In this document: one piece after another, positions 1 through 6,863 of the stretch
Numbering within the stretch: position 1 is the stretch's first letter
Layout of the letters: each line of letters opens with the position of its first letter
NCBI GenBank assembly: GCA_030425785.1
Contig: JAUHYJ010000163.1
Span: forward strand, 1 to 7,593
Direction: 5' to 3'
DNA from: Acidimicrobiia bacterium
GTDB taxonomy: Bacteria > Actinomycetota > Acidimicrobiia > Acidimicrobiales > Ilumatobacteraceae
Length of the DNA: 7,593 nucleotides
Translations under genes and position numbers: made by a program
The notes under the pieces: model-generated
Told to the model about the DNA's origin: nothing
The model's input: the letters and a program-made list of their open reading frames with translations, nothing else
The model's database searches: none

Positions 1-753
1 CAGACGCCCGGTCCGCTCGTCGCCGTCGCAGAGCGGGACGATCTCGTCGGGCTGCACCGGCGGCGGATCGTCGACGACGCCGACCGTGCACGCAGCCGTA
101 CGCCGCACGTCTCCGACCGACGCGGCAATCGTGAGGTCGAGCGAGGTCGCGTCGGCCGGTACCTCGAACGCGATCGCCGCGCCTGGCGCGATCGGACGCG
201 GGCCGGCGCCGTCGCCGGTGTCGACCGTGACGTCGGTGATCGGCGCACCGTTGGCGATCAGCCCGTCGTGCTCGAGCACCAGCTCGCCGCTCCGTCCGCG
301 CACGACCGGCACGTCGCGCACGAACTGATCTGCCAGCACGACGGTCGCCGCGAACGCGACGGCGGGTTCGAGCGAGGCGGCCAAGTCCGTCGGCAGCTCG
401 GCGGTGGTTCCGGCGGACGCGGCACGCCGGATCTCCGCTGCCGCGACGTCGGTGAAGCGATGGAAGTCGACCGCCGCGATCTGGAGCGGGATCGGCTCGC
501 CCGGTTCGGCGGCACGCCCGGCGACGGCGGCGGGGGGCGGCAGGACCCCTGGCCGAGCGGCGCCGAGCAGGCGCAGGTACATCGCCGTCCACGCCGGTGA
601 CGTCAGCGCCGTCGGTCGAGGCGCCCCACCGTCGGGGAGATGTGCGTCACCGAACCACAGCAGCACCCCGGACGGCACGCTCGTCGAGTCGTTCTGGGCG
701 AGCAACCCCCGCAGCTGCTCGGCCAGCGGCTGGTCGAGCGGCGTCGCACTCAT
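1..753 (-). CDS. Unrecognised protein, third gene of the DyP operon (C-terminus cut by window edge)
   Basis: The frame is open from an ATG at 753 to base 1 (251 codons, no stop), so the C-terminus is missing. The start overlaps the peroxidase stop as ATGA (750-753); the upstream sequence has no convincing Shine-Dalgarno site, so translation is probably coupled to the peroxidase. I do not recognise the family. Visible parts are a helical N-terminus (about 1-22), a segment with VLLWFGDAHLPDGG (30-43), an Ala/Pro-rich linker (65-86), an Ala-rich helical region (about 93-148), and a strand-rich region from about 155 on. That last part includes ITDVTVDTGDGAG (172-184) and alternating hydrophobic residues, faintly like a PKD/Ig-type beta-sandwich. 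No signal peptide or membrane segment is seen, so it is probably cytoplasmic. The operon position suggests a job tied to the peroxidase. That the gene is real is well supported by coupling and frame; its function is unknown. Confidence 0.8.
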   Translation of the reverse strand, partial: MSATPLDQPLAEQLRGLLAQNDSTSVPSGVLLWFGDAHLPDGGAPRPTALTSPAWTAMYLRLLGAARPGVLPPPAAVAGRAAEPGEPIPLQIAAVDFHRFTDVAAAEIRRAASAGTTAELPTDLAASLEPAVAFAATVVLADQFVRDVPVVRGRSGELVLEHDGLIANGAPITDVTVDTGDGAGPRPIAPGAAIAFEVPADATSLDLTIAASVGDVRRTAACTVGVVDDPPPVQPDEIVPLCDGDERTGRL

Positions 754-2240
754 CGCCCGGCGAGCCACTTCACGCCGGCGATTCCTGGCATGAAGCAATA
801 CAGCGCGCCGCGCGTCGTGACCAGCCGGGGCAGGTCGCTGATGACGACATCGCCTCGGTTGTCACCCGTCGGGAGCCGGAACGTGCCACCTTCGGGCGGT
901 TGCCAGCCGATGATCGGGTCGCGGGTCCCCAGGACGCCGGGCGTCCCGACGTCATCGTTCGCCCACATCATCTGGAGGAACTCGAACTGGTTCGCGATGT
1001 CGCCGCAGATGAAGATCCCGAGCAGGCCGCGCTCCTCGCGGTCGTCGGGGTCCCCCGGCCGGTGTTCGGGCCCGTACGGCACCCCGCGCCGAATGATCCG
1101 GTGGTTGTGCTGGATCCCTGCGGCCGTTCCGCCGCGCGGGTTGAGGCGTCGCATGTGGGCGCCGAGCGGGCAGCGCAGCCCGTCGGCGTCGTCGTACTGC
1201 ATCGGGTGGTCGTACGTGGGCGCGTAGTCGAACTCGTTCAACTCGGCCTCGTCGACCGGGGTGAACGGCTTGGACATGTCGACCTTGTCCGGCGCCAGGT
1301 TCGGCTGTCCGTCGGGCAGCCGCGCCGGAGCGAAGAGCCGGGGTTCGTTCGGGCGCATCGCGAGTGACTCGCCGCTGCGCCACCGGCCGACCAGCTTCGC
1401 CGCGACGAGTTCCGGGTCGATGCCGAACCGCCGGCCGGTCCGCTCGATCAGCGCGTCGAACGCCTGGACGTCCTGCTCGAGGATCCGGAACACCGCGTAG
1501 GTGCCGTTGCCGGCGAGCTCGCCCGGTATCCCCTCGATGAAGTTGCCGCCGTAGCTGTTCCGGTAGCCCTTGCCCAGCAGGAAGTCGCCGGTGGGCACGT
1601 CGGGCTGCATGTCCGCGATCCGGTTGCCGGGGCGGCCGGCGACCTGGGGCTGGGACACACCGTCCCGGAACCCGAAGTGCACATGGTTGTTCGCAAAGGT
1701 GTGGCCGGTGTGCCGGCTCCGTTCCTTCACCCCGTTCGCCGCGCACACCGCGAGCAGGGCGGCCTCGATCCTGTCCCTGGCCGGCGCCGACGTCTCGTCG
1801 CTCCAGATCGACACGAGCAGGTGGATCTCGGGGTTGCTCGGCCCGCCGACGACCCAGTTGACCGGCGCCGACTCGCCGATGTCGCCGAGCCCGACCCCGT
1901 TGCGGCCGAAGTCGGAGCTGGCGGCGCTGTCCACGGCCTGCTGGGCGGCACCCGCCCGGAACGAGGCCGGGAACTGCTTCAGCATGTCGTCCGGAACGCC
2001 GAGTGCCGTCAGGCCCGGTGCCGTGATCGCCAGGTTCACACAGGCGTCCGGCTTGTCGTCGGACCATTCCTCGGCCGTGGCGAGCGGGTACAGGTCGCCG
2101 TGGCCGTCGACGAGCGCCGTGAGCAGCTGTTTCCCGCCGGCGACATCGGTCACCGACAGCGCGTAGTGACGGACATCCGGAAACCGGTAGCCGCGCAGGA
2201 TGTTGCCCTGCACGTCGGACAGGTCGATGTCGGTGTTCAT
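750..2240 (-). CDS. DyP-type haem peroxidase, long class (C/D or V), cytoplasmic
   Basis: This 496-aa protein is a dye-decolourising peroxidase: a haem enzyme using H2O2 to oxidise bulky organic substrates. Seen: DVQGNILRGY near the N-terminus (9-18), typical of the long DyPs; the family signature GFRDG (190-194) with D193 as the distal acid; AHMRRLNPR (361-369) with H362 as the likely proximal haem ligand; and RRG (384-386), one of whose arginines should be the distal Arg. The block GLLGIFICGDIANQFEFLQ (405-423) is also typical. Length fits the long class rather than the roughly 300-350-aa B class. There is no Tat signal and no obvious encapsulin-targeting tail (it ends GVKWLAGR). The ATG at 2240 follows GGAAGGTGA, which also contains the stop of the upstream gene, so the two are co-translated. 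Its stop overlaps the next start (ATGA). The physiological substrate cannot be read from the sequence. Confidence 0.96.
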   Translation of the reverse strand: MNTDIDLSDVQGNILRGYRFPDVRHYALSVTDVAGGKQLLTALVDGHGDLYPLATAEEWSDDKPDACVNLAITAPGLTALGVPDDMLKQFPASFRAGAAQQAVDSAASSDFGRNGVGLGDIGESAPVNWVVGGPSNPEIHLLVSIWSDETSAPARDRIEAALLAVCAANGVKERSRHTGHTFANNHVHFGFRDGVSQPQVAGRPGNRIADMQPDVPTGDFLLGKGYRNSYGGNFIEGIPGELAGNGTYAVFRILEQDVQAFDALIERTGRRFGIDPELVAAKLVGRWRSGESLAMRPNEPRLFAPARLPDGQPNLAPDKVDMSKPFTPVDEAELNEFDYAPTYDHPMQYDDADGLRCPLGAHMRRLNPRGGTAAGIQHNHRIIRRGVPYGPEHRPGDPDDREERGLLGIFICGDIANQFEFLQMMWANDDVGTPGVLGTRDPIIGWQPPEGGTFRLPTGDNRGDVVISDLPRLVTTRGALYCFMPGIAGVKWLAGR

Positions 2241-2244
2241 CGGC

Positions 2245-2784
2245 TCACCTTCCCGGCCTGCCGGCGAGCCGGAGCGCTTCCATCACCGTGATGTCGGGCA
2301 TGGCGCTGTGGACACCACCCGGCTTCGACTGCCGGATCACGAAGTCGACGTAGGCCTGGGCGTGCTCGCGCACCGGGAGCGGCGGTGCGCCGTCGATGTA
2401 CACGAGGATGGCGTCGAAGACGTCGGCGAGGACGCCGACGAAGTCCATCAGGTACGAACCCATGTCGCCGTCGAACACCGTCATCACCCAGAGCGCCGAA
2501 CCGGTCGGTTCCATCACGAACCGGGCCGAGGCGACCGTGCGAAGCGACGCCAGGGCCTCGTGCGCCTGCTGGCCGGCCTCCTTCAGCGTCGCGACGAGCG
2601 ACATCGCCTGCGCCGGGTTCTTCAGCGGGAGGTAGAGGTTGATCGAGTTCTGCACCTGGCCCTCGAGCGCGGCGGAGAACCCGTCCCAGGCCCCCGGCAG
2701 GACCGTGTCCCCGCGCCACTGGCCCGCGACCGTGCCGGTCGGATCCAGCGACGCATGCGCGTCGGATAACGCTGGCAACCCCAT
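2245..2784 (-). CDS. Uncharacterised 179-aa protein, first gene of the DyP operon
   Basis: I start this gene at the ATG at 2784, which follows AAAGGGAG with about 6 bases of spacing. The frame stays open upstream to 2892, but that extension would cover the divergent promoter region and has no ribosome site. The 179-aa product has no signal peptide or membrane span. Its middle holds SARFVME (86-92), then VFDGDMGSYLMDF (103-115) and VFDAI (122-126). This ARFV / FDGD / FDA pattern is one I associate with a small alpha+beta, ferredoxin-like domain seen beside or fused to haem peroxidases and other oxidoreductases. The family name is uncertain and no catalytic residue is evident. The C-terminus (about 139-179) is helical, ending in a basic tail. 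It ends 4 bases before the peroxidase start, so the two are almost certainly one transcript. A role as partner or substrate-binding protein of the peroxidase is inference. Confidence 0.88.
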   Translation of the reverse strand: MGLPALSDAHASLDPTGTVAGQWRGDTVLPGAWDGFSAALEGQVQNSINLYLPLKNPAQAMSLVATLKEAGQQAHEALASLRTVASARFVMEPTGSALWVMTVFDGDMGSYLMDFVGVLADVFDAILVYIDGAPPLPVREHAQAYVDFVIRQSKPGGVHSAMPDITVMEALRLAGRPGR

Positions 2785-2843
2785 GTCCACTCCCTTTCGG
2801 TGTGTCCCCGGGAGCACAGTAGGCTGGCGCCGTCTCCGGGGAA

Positions 2844-2859
2844 AGTGACACTTCTCACG
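2844..2859. promoter_or_regulatory. CRP/GlxR-like operator, GTGA-N6-TCAC
   Basis: The core GTGA (2845-2848), six bases, TCAC (2855-2858) is a perfect inverted repeat matching the central eight fixed positions of the CRP/GlxR/Mtb-Crp consensus TGTGA-N6-TCACA. The outermost bases are A and G instead of T and A. If the minus-strand -10 is TACTGT, transcription would begin near 2809 and the site would centre about 42 bases upstream, close to the classic class II activator position. Relative to a plus-strand start near 2832, it would lie downstream, a position that normally represses. The motif is seen; the function is inference. Confidence 0.5.
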
Positions 2860-2866
2860 CACGGCG

Positions 2867-2876
2867 AAAGGGGAAG
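2867..2876 (+). promoter_or_regulatory. Ribosome binding site that decides the TTG start of the cyclase gene
   Basis: AAAGGGGAAG ends three bases before TTG at 2880, with its AGGGGA core about 5-6 bases away. No other in-frame start codon with a comparable site lies just upstream, and the cyclase homology begins soon after, so the uncommon TTG start is preferred. Confidence 0.75.
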
Positions 2877-2879
2877 CGA

Positions 2880-5800
2880 TTGGCCGATCCACCCGATCCG
2901 ACCCGTGCCCTGGCGTCGTTCGTCCCCGACGTGCTGCTCGAGCGGCTGGCCGAAGGGGTCACGCCACCCGCCGCGATCCAGGTCACGGGCACCCTGCTCC
3001 TCAGCGACATCCGAGGGTTCACGACCCACGTCGAGGCGGCCAGCGCCCTCGGCGCCGTGGGTATCGAGGCGTTCAACGCCCGACTCAGCGAGTACATGGA
3101 TCTGCACATCGCCGAGGTGCGAGCTCGCGGCGGCGACATCCTCGACCTCGCCGGCGACTCGTTCCTGTGCCTGTGGGCCGCCGACCGGGCCACACCCGCC
3201 GATGCCGCACGCGCCGCGGTCGACGCCGCCGTCGCCGTGCAACGCCGGCTGGTCGGGTTCGACATCGCGGACGGCATCCCGATCGAGGTGCGCATCGGCA
3301 TCGCGTCGGGCCCGGTCGACCTGTTCCTCGTCGGACCGTCGGATCGACGCTGTGAGCTGCTGACGCTCGGGCCGACGGCGGTTGCCGTGGCCGACGCCGA
3401 ACAGACCTGTCCGTCCGGGGCGATCACAGCCGACGCGGCGACCGTCCGTCTCCTCGGCGATGCCGCGCGATGGGCCCCGCTCGACGGCGGGCTCGCCACC
3501 CTGGACGAACTCCGAGACGACGATCGTGAGTTCGCGGCCGACGACGCCGCGCACTGCCACGTCGATCTCGATCTCGATCTCGACATGGTCGGGCGCCAGA
3601 CGCCGCGGATCGCGCGCGTGCTCATCGGCCGGCTGGACGACGCCCCACCCGAGTTCCGGCGTCTCAGCATCATTCACGCGTCGACCCCCGACGTCGAACA
3701 CGACGTCGAGTCCGCTCATGCTCTCGTCTCCCGGTTCCACGAGACGATCGAGCGGTACGACGGTGATGCCTCGGTCGCCGTCGACGGCAAGGGCCCGATG
3801 ATGATCGCAACGTTCGGGGCCCAGTTCGCGTCGCACGAGAACGATCCGGAGCGTGCGATCTTGGCGGCGATGGAGCTGGCGGCGGCGACCGAGCACACCA
3901 GCGAACTGTCGATCGGCGTCGCGACCGGACGGGCACTGCACGGCATCTCGGGCAACGAACGGCGTCGCGCCATCACGATCGCCGGTGAGGTCGTCAACGT
4001 GGCCTCCCGACTCGCCGCGACCGCCGACGGCCGCGTCGTGTGCGATCACGGAACTGCCGCGCTGGCGGGCAATCGCGCCGCGTTCACCGTGATGAACCCG
4101 ATCCGGGTGAAAGGCAAGGTCGAGCGAGTCCCGGTGTTCCGCCCGATCGAGCTGCTCGACCCGAACTTCCACGAAGTCGTGAGTGTTCGCGGCCGCGAGA
4201 GCGAGCGCGACACGATTCGATCGGTCCTCGGCGACCGGTCCGGTCCTCGTGCCATCGCACTGGTCGCGGAGGCGGGTCTCGGCAAGAGCACCCTCGTCGC
4301 CGACCTGGCCGCCGAGATCCGCGGTCGCGGCGAGGTCGTGTTGACCGCGCGGGCCGATTCGATCGATCACAGCGCGCCGTACGGCGCCTGGACCGGAGTC
4401 GTCAGGGCGGTACTCGGTGTCGACCGCAGCGCCCCGGCGTCCCTCGTCGTGCAACGCGCTGCGGAGCGTCTCCGAGGGCCCGAGCACGAGCACGTTGCCC
4501 TCCTCGGCGACGTGCTCGGCACCCCGCTCGACACGTCCGACGATCCGGCGATCGTCGCGCTGTCGAGCGATCGTCGAGTCGCTGCGACGGCGGCTGTGGT
4601 CGCCAGGCTCTGTTGCGGCGACGATGGCCCTGACCTCCTGGTCGTCGAGGACACGCACTGGCTCGATGCCTCGTCCTGGACCGTCCTCGCGACCATCGCG
4701 GCGGCAGCCGACCGCCCTCCGCTGTTGTGCTCCGGCCGGGATCTCACGGCCGAGTTGTCACAGGTCGTCGCGGCGACCGACGCAACGGTCGTCGAACTCG
4801 CCGCACTCGACCGGGCGGCCGTCGCGGCACTCGTCGCCGACCGGCTCGGCGCGTCGACGGTGCCCGACCACCTCGTCGACGTCATCGTCGCTCAGGCGGG
4901 CGGTCATCCCCTGTTCAGCGACCAGCTCCTGAAGGCGCTGATCGAGGACGGCATCGTTCGTTCGACGGGGCGACGAGTCACGGTGGGGCGTCTCGACACC
5001 CAGGATGTGCCGTCGACGATCGAGGCGGTCGTCGTCGGTCGATTCGACCGGCTCCCCGTGGACGAACAGCTGTGTCTCAAGGCCGCCGCAGCGATCGGCG
5101 CCGACATCGACCTCGGCACGGTGAGCGCGGCCGTCGGCGCCGACCAGGCCGACGCACTCAACCGGCTCGCGCGTTCCGGCTTCGTCCGCCGGGACGGCAC
5201 TGCCCATGCGTTCCACCACGCCGTCAGCCGCGACGTCGTCTACTCGCTCATGCCCCACGCGCAGCGCGTTCAGCTGCACCGCGCGATCGCCGAGCACCTC
5301 CAGGCGACCAACGCCGGCGCGCACCGGATCGGCCATCACTTCCGTCTCGCCGGCGACGTCGAGCGCGCACACCCGCACCTGATGGCGGCGGGCGACGAGG
5401 CGCTGCGAACGGGGCGGTTCGGCGACGCTCGTGATCTGTACGACCAGGTCGAGGCGCTCGGTGCCGAGACGGTCGACGACACCCGCCAACGGGCGGTGGT
5501 GCGAACCCGGCGGGCCACGGCCGCGTTCTACCAGGGAGACATGACACAGGCGCTCACCGACCTGGAGGCGGCGATCGCCTTGATCGATCGCCCCCTCCCC
5601 GAGTCCGACGACGACCTCGCTCGTGAAGATGCCGAACTCACGAGCGGTCGACATCAGCCGGTCGACCGCAGTGAACGAGACGATCGGGCGCTCCTCGACG
5701 CCTACCAGCGCATCAGCCAGCTCCGGTACCTCCGCGGCGCACAGCCGCTCGAGCTCCTGGTGCCGGCCGGACGTGCACTCGCGATCGCGGAGCGGCTCGA

Positions 5801-6851
5801 AGATGCGAGCGCGGAGGCATGGGCCCGCTCCCAGCTCAGTGCGGTGTCGGGGATGCTCGCTCGACCCGAGCAGTTCGACGAGCACGCCCGGCGAGCCGTC
5901 GAGCTCGTCCGCAGTGGGCGCGCCGACTCGGTCGCGACCGACGTGTGGCGCACACTGGCGGTGGGCCATGCCGGCGCAGCCAGGTTCTCCGACGCGTTGG
6001 AGGCGCTCGTCGAGGCCGAGGCCACCGCATCCGAGTCCGGCCCGGGCCGCACCGCCGGGATCCTGCAGACCAGAGCGGCGATTCATCTGTGTGCGGGTGA
6101 TTACATCGGCGCGGAGCCCGCCTGGTCCGCCGCCGCCGCCGTCGGTGCGGCGATCGGCAACGACACCCAGGTGCGCTGGTCCCGACTCGACGAGATCCAG
6201 ACGGCGATCGGGCGGGATCACGTCGACACCGCCGCCGAGTTGCTCGCCGCATTCGACGCCGACGGTGGCGAGCCGTCGGACCCGCTGGGCCGAATCGAGT
6301 ACCACTTCACCACGGCACTGGTCCGCAGCGCCGAAGGCGATGACGTCGCTGCCTGCCGCTCGGCGGCGATCGTCGTCGACATGGTCGCTGCCGTCCCGCC
6401 GAGCGGGTTCCACTGGGTCGAGTTCTGCTCCGGCGCTGTCGAGGTCTACCTGGCTGCGCTCACCCGCCGCGTGGCCGCCGGGCACACGGCATCGCCCGAA
6501 CTTCTCGACGACATCGACCAGGGGACCACGCTGCTGGCCGACCTGAGCCGATCGTTCCGCCACGTCGCGTCGCGCGTCACCCTCACCCGTGGCCTCGTCG
6601 AGCTCCATGCGGGTGGTCGCCGTGAGGCGGGCGTGCGATCGCTGCGTCAGGCCTGCGACGAGGCACTCGCCCTCGATCTGCGGTTCGATGCCGCACGCGC
6701 CACCGCGCTGGCCGAGTGGTATGGCGGCGACCCGGATCACGAGCGTCTCCGCGCGGTCGAGGCGGTCTTCGCCGAACTCGGCGCCGACCGGTGGCGGCAC
6801 CGGGTCGAGCGGCTGCTCGCGGGCGGCGCGCTCGTCGACCCGGCCGACTGA
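2880..6851 (+). CDS. Soluble-adenylyl-cyclase-like protein: tandem class III cyclase domains, STAND/AAA_16 ATPase, helical repeats
   Basis: This 1323-aa cytoplasmic protein should convert ATP to cAMP. C1 (about 35-200) has LLSDIRGFT with metal ligand D43 and GGDILDLAGDS with metal ligand D93. C2 (about 258-422) lacks metal aspartates but has GKG with K304, AITIAG with T366 and VVNVASR with N373 and R377. T366, N373 and R377 keep the spacing (+7, +11) of the adenine-binding Thr and transition-state Asn/Arg of human sAC, so one active site at the C1/C2 interface is expected. An ATPase follows (about 434-790): Walker A AEAGLGKST (463-471, Ala for the usual first Gly), Walker B LLVVEDTHWLD (586-596), then AGGHPLFSDQLL (673-684) and VVGRFDRLP (718-726). 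Residues from about 780 to the end look like TPR-type helical repeats with an acidic, charged insert near 905-935. There is no DNA-binding domain and no membrane segment. It starts at TTG behind a strong ribosome site and diverges from the peroxidase operon. Its signal input is unknown. Confidence 0.95.
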   Translation: MADPPDPTRALASFVPDVLLERLAEGVTPPAAIQVTGTLLLSDIRGFTTHVEAASALGAVGIEAFNARLSEYMDLHIAEVRARGGDILDLAGDSFLCLWAADRATPADAARAAVDAAVAVQRRLVGFDIADGIPIEVRIGIASGPVDLFLVGPSDRRCELLTLGPTAVAVADAEQTCPSGAITADAATVRLLGDAARWAPLDGGLATLDELRDDDREFAADDAAHCHVDLDLDLDMVGRQTPRIARVLIGRLDDAPPEFRRLSIIHASTPDVEHDVESAHALVSRFHETIERYDGDASVAVDGKGPMMIATFGAQFASHENDPERAILAAMELAAATEHTSELSIGVATGRALHGISGNERRRAITIAGEVVNVASRLAATADGRVVCDHGTAALAGNRAAFTVMNPIRVKGKVERVPVFRPIELLDPNFHEVVSVRGRESERDTIRSVLGDRSGPRAIALVAEAGLGKSTLVADLAAEIRGRGEVVLTARADSIDHSAPYGAWTGVVRAVLGVDRSAPASLVVQRAAERLRGPEHEHVALLGDVLGTPLDTSDDPAIVALSSDRRVAATAAVVARLCCGDDGPDLLVVEDTHWLDASSWTVLATIAAAADRPPLLCSGRDLTAELSQVVAATDATVVELAALDRAAVAALVADRLGASTVPDHLVDVIVAQAGGHPLFSDQLLKALIEDGIVRSTGRRVTVGRLDTQDVPSTIEAVVVGRFDRLPVDEQLCLKAAAAIGADIDLGTVSAAVGADQADALNRLARSGFVRRDGTAHAFHHAVSRDVVYSLMPHAQRVQLHRAIAEHLQATNAGAHRIGHHFRLAGDVERAHPHLMAAGDEALRTGRFGDARDLYDQVEALGAETVDDTRQRAVVRTRRATAAFYQGDMTQALTDLEAAIALIDRPLPESDDDLAREDAELTSGRHQPVDRSERDDRALLDAYQRISQLRYLRGAQPLELLVPAGRALAIAERLEDASAEAWARSQLSAVSGMLARPEQFDEHARRAVELVRSGRADSVATDVWRTLAVGHAGAARFSDALEALVEAEATASESGPGRTAGILQTRAAIHLCAGDYIGAEPAWSAAAAVGAAIGNDTQVRWSRLDEIQTAIGRDHVDTAAELLAAFDADGGEPSDPLGRIEYHFTTALVRSAEGDDVAACRSAAIVVDMVAAVPPSGFHWVEFCSGAVEVYLAALTRRVAAGHTASPELLDDIDQGTTLLADLSRSFRHVASRVTLTRGLVELHAGGRREAGVRSLRQACDEALALDLRFDAARATALAEWYGGDPDHERLRAVEAVFAELGADRWRHRVERLLAGGALVDPAD
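3564..3584 (+). repeat. In-frame hexamer repeat (GATCTC)x3 in the cyclase linker
   Basis: Three perfect tandem copies of GATCTC (3564-3581) followed by GAC encode an Asp-Leu repeat at residues 229-235, in the linker between the C1 and C2 cyclase domains. Unit gain or loss would keep the frame and change linker length by two residues. Confidence 0.85.
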
Positions 6852-6863
6852 CGCAGGCGTCAG
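6848..6863. terminator. Palindrome across both convergent stop codons, candidate bidirectional terminator
   Basis: CTGACGC-AG-GCGTCAG is a perfect inverted repeat that contains the TGA stop of the cyclase gene (6849-6851) and the complementary TCA stop of dtd (6860-6862). In RNA of either strand it can fold as a 6-bp stem with a 4-base loop. There is no T-tract on either side, so it is not a canonical intrinsic terminator. Such U-less hairpins are often proposed in high-GC actinobacteria. Confidence 0.45.

Larger units (their letters stand above)
2785..2879. promoter_or_regulatory. Divergent promoter region between the DyP operon and the cyclase gene
   Basis: This 95-bp gap must hold both start regions. 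For the plus strand, TAGGCT (2820-2825) is a fair actinobacterial -10 with only a weak -35 (about 2797-2802). For the minus strand, TACTGT (read 2821 to 2816) is a fair -10, with TTTCCC (2844 to 2839) as a poor -35 at 17-bp spacing. The poor -35 would be consistent with an activator-dependent promoter. A CRP-like palindrome sits at 2845-2858. Two related GC-rich elements, TCCCCGGGA (2805-2813) and TCCGGGGA (2835-2842), lie in roughly inverted orientation around the -10 boxes. Promoter boxes are by eye only. Confidence 0.5.

Noticed and set aside
750..790. Possible encapsulin-targeting tail on the DyP peroxidase
   Set aside because: The C-terminus ends right after the DyP fold in GVKWLAGR, without a flexible linker and the usual LGIG-type tail. 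The long class is also not the usual cargo class, and no encapsulin gene is in the window.
597..1367. 256-codon plus-strand frame opposite the peroxidase gene
   Set aside because: It lies antisense to conserved DyP motifs and has no ribosome site or domain.
2785..2892. N-terminal extension of the 179-aa protein to an ATG at 2892
   Set aside because: It would overlap the cyclase start and the whole divergent promoter region, its added residues are Arg/Pro-rich, and the ATG at 2784 has a good ribosome site.
2622..4658. 678-codon open frame on the minus strand opposite the cyclase N-terminal half
   Set aside because: It is a shadow of the cyclase gene and of the 179-aa gene in another frame; both of those have ribosome sites and recognisable motifs, and this has neither.
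6600..6851. LuxR-type DNA-binding domain at the C-terminus of the cyclase-ATPase protein, as in large STAND regulators
   Set aside because: The last 80 residues look like helical repeats with no helix-turn-helix pattern.
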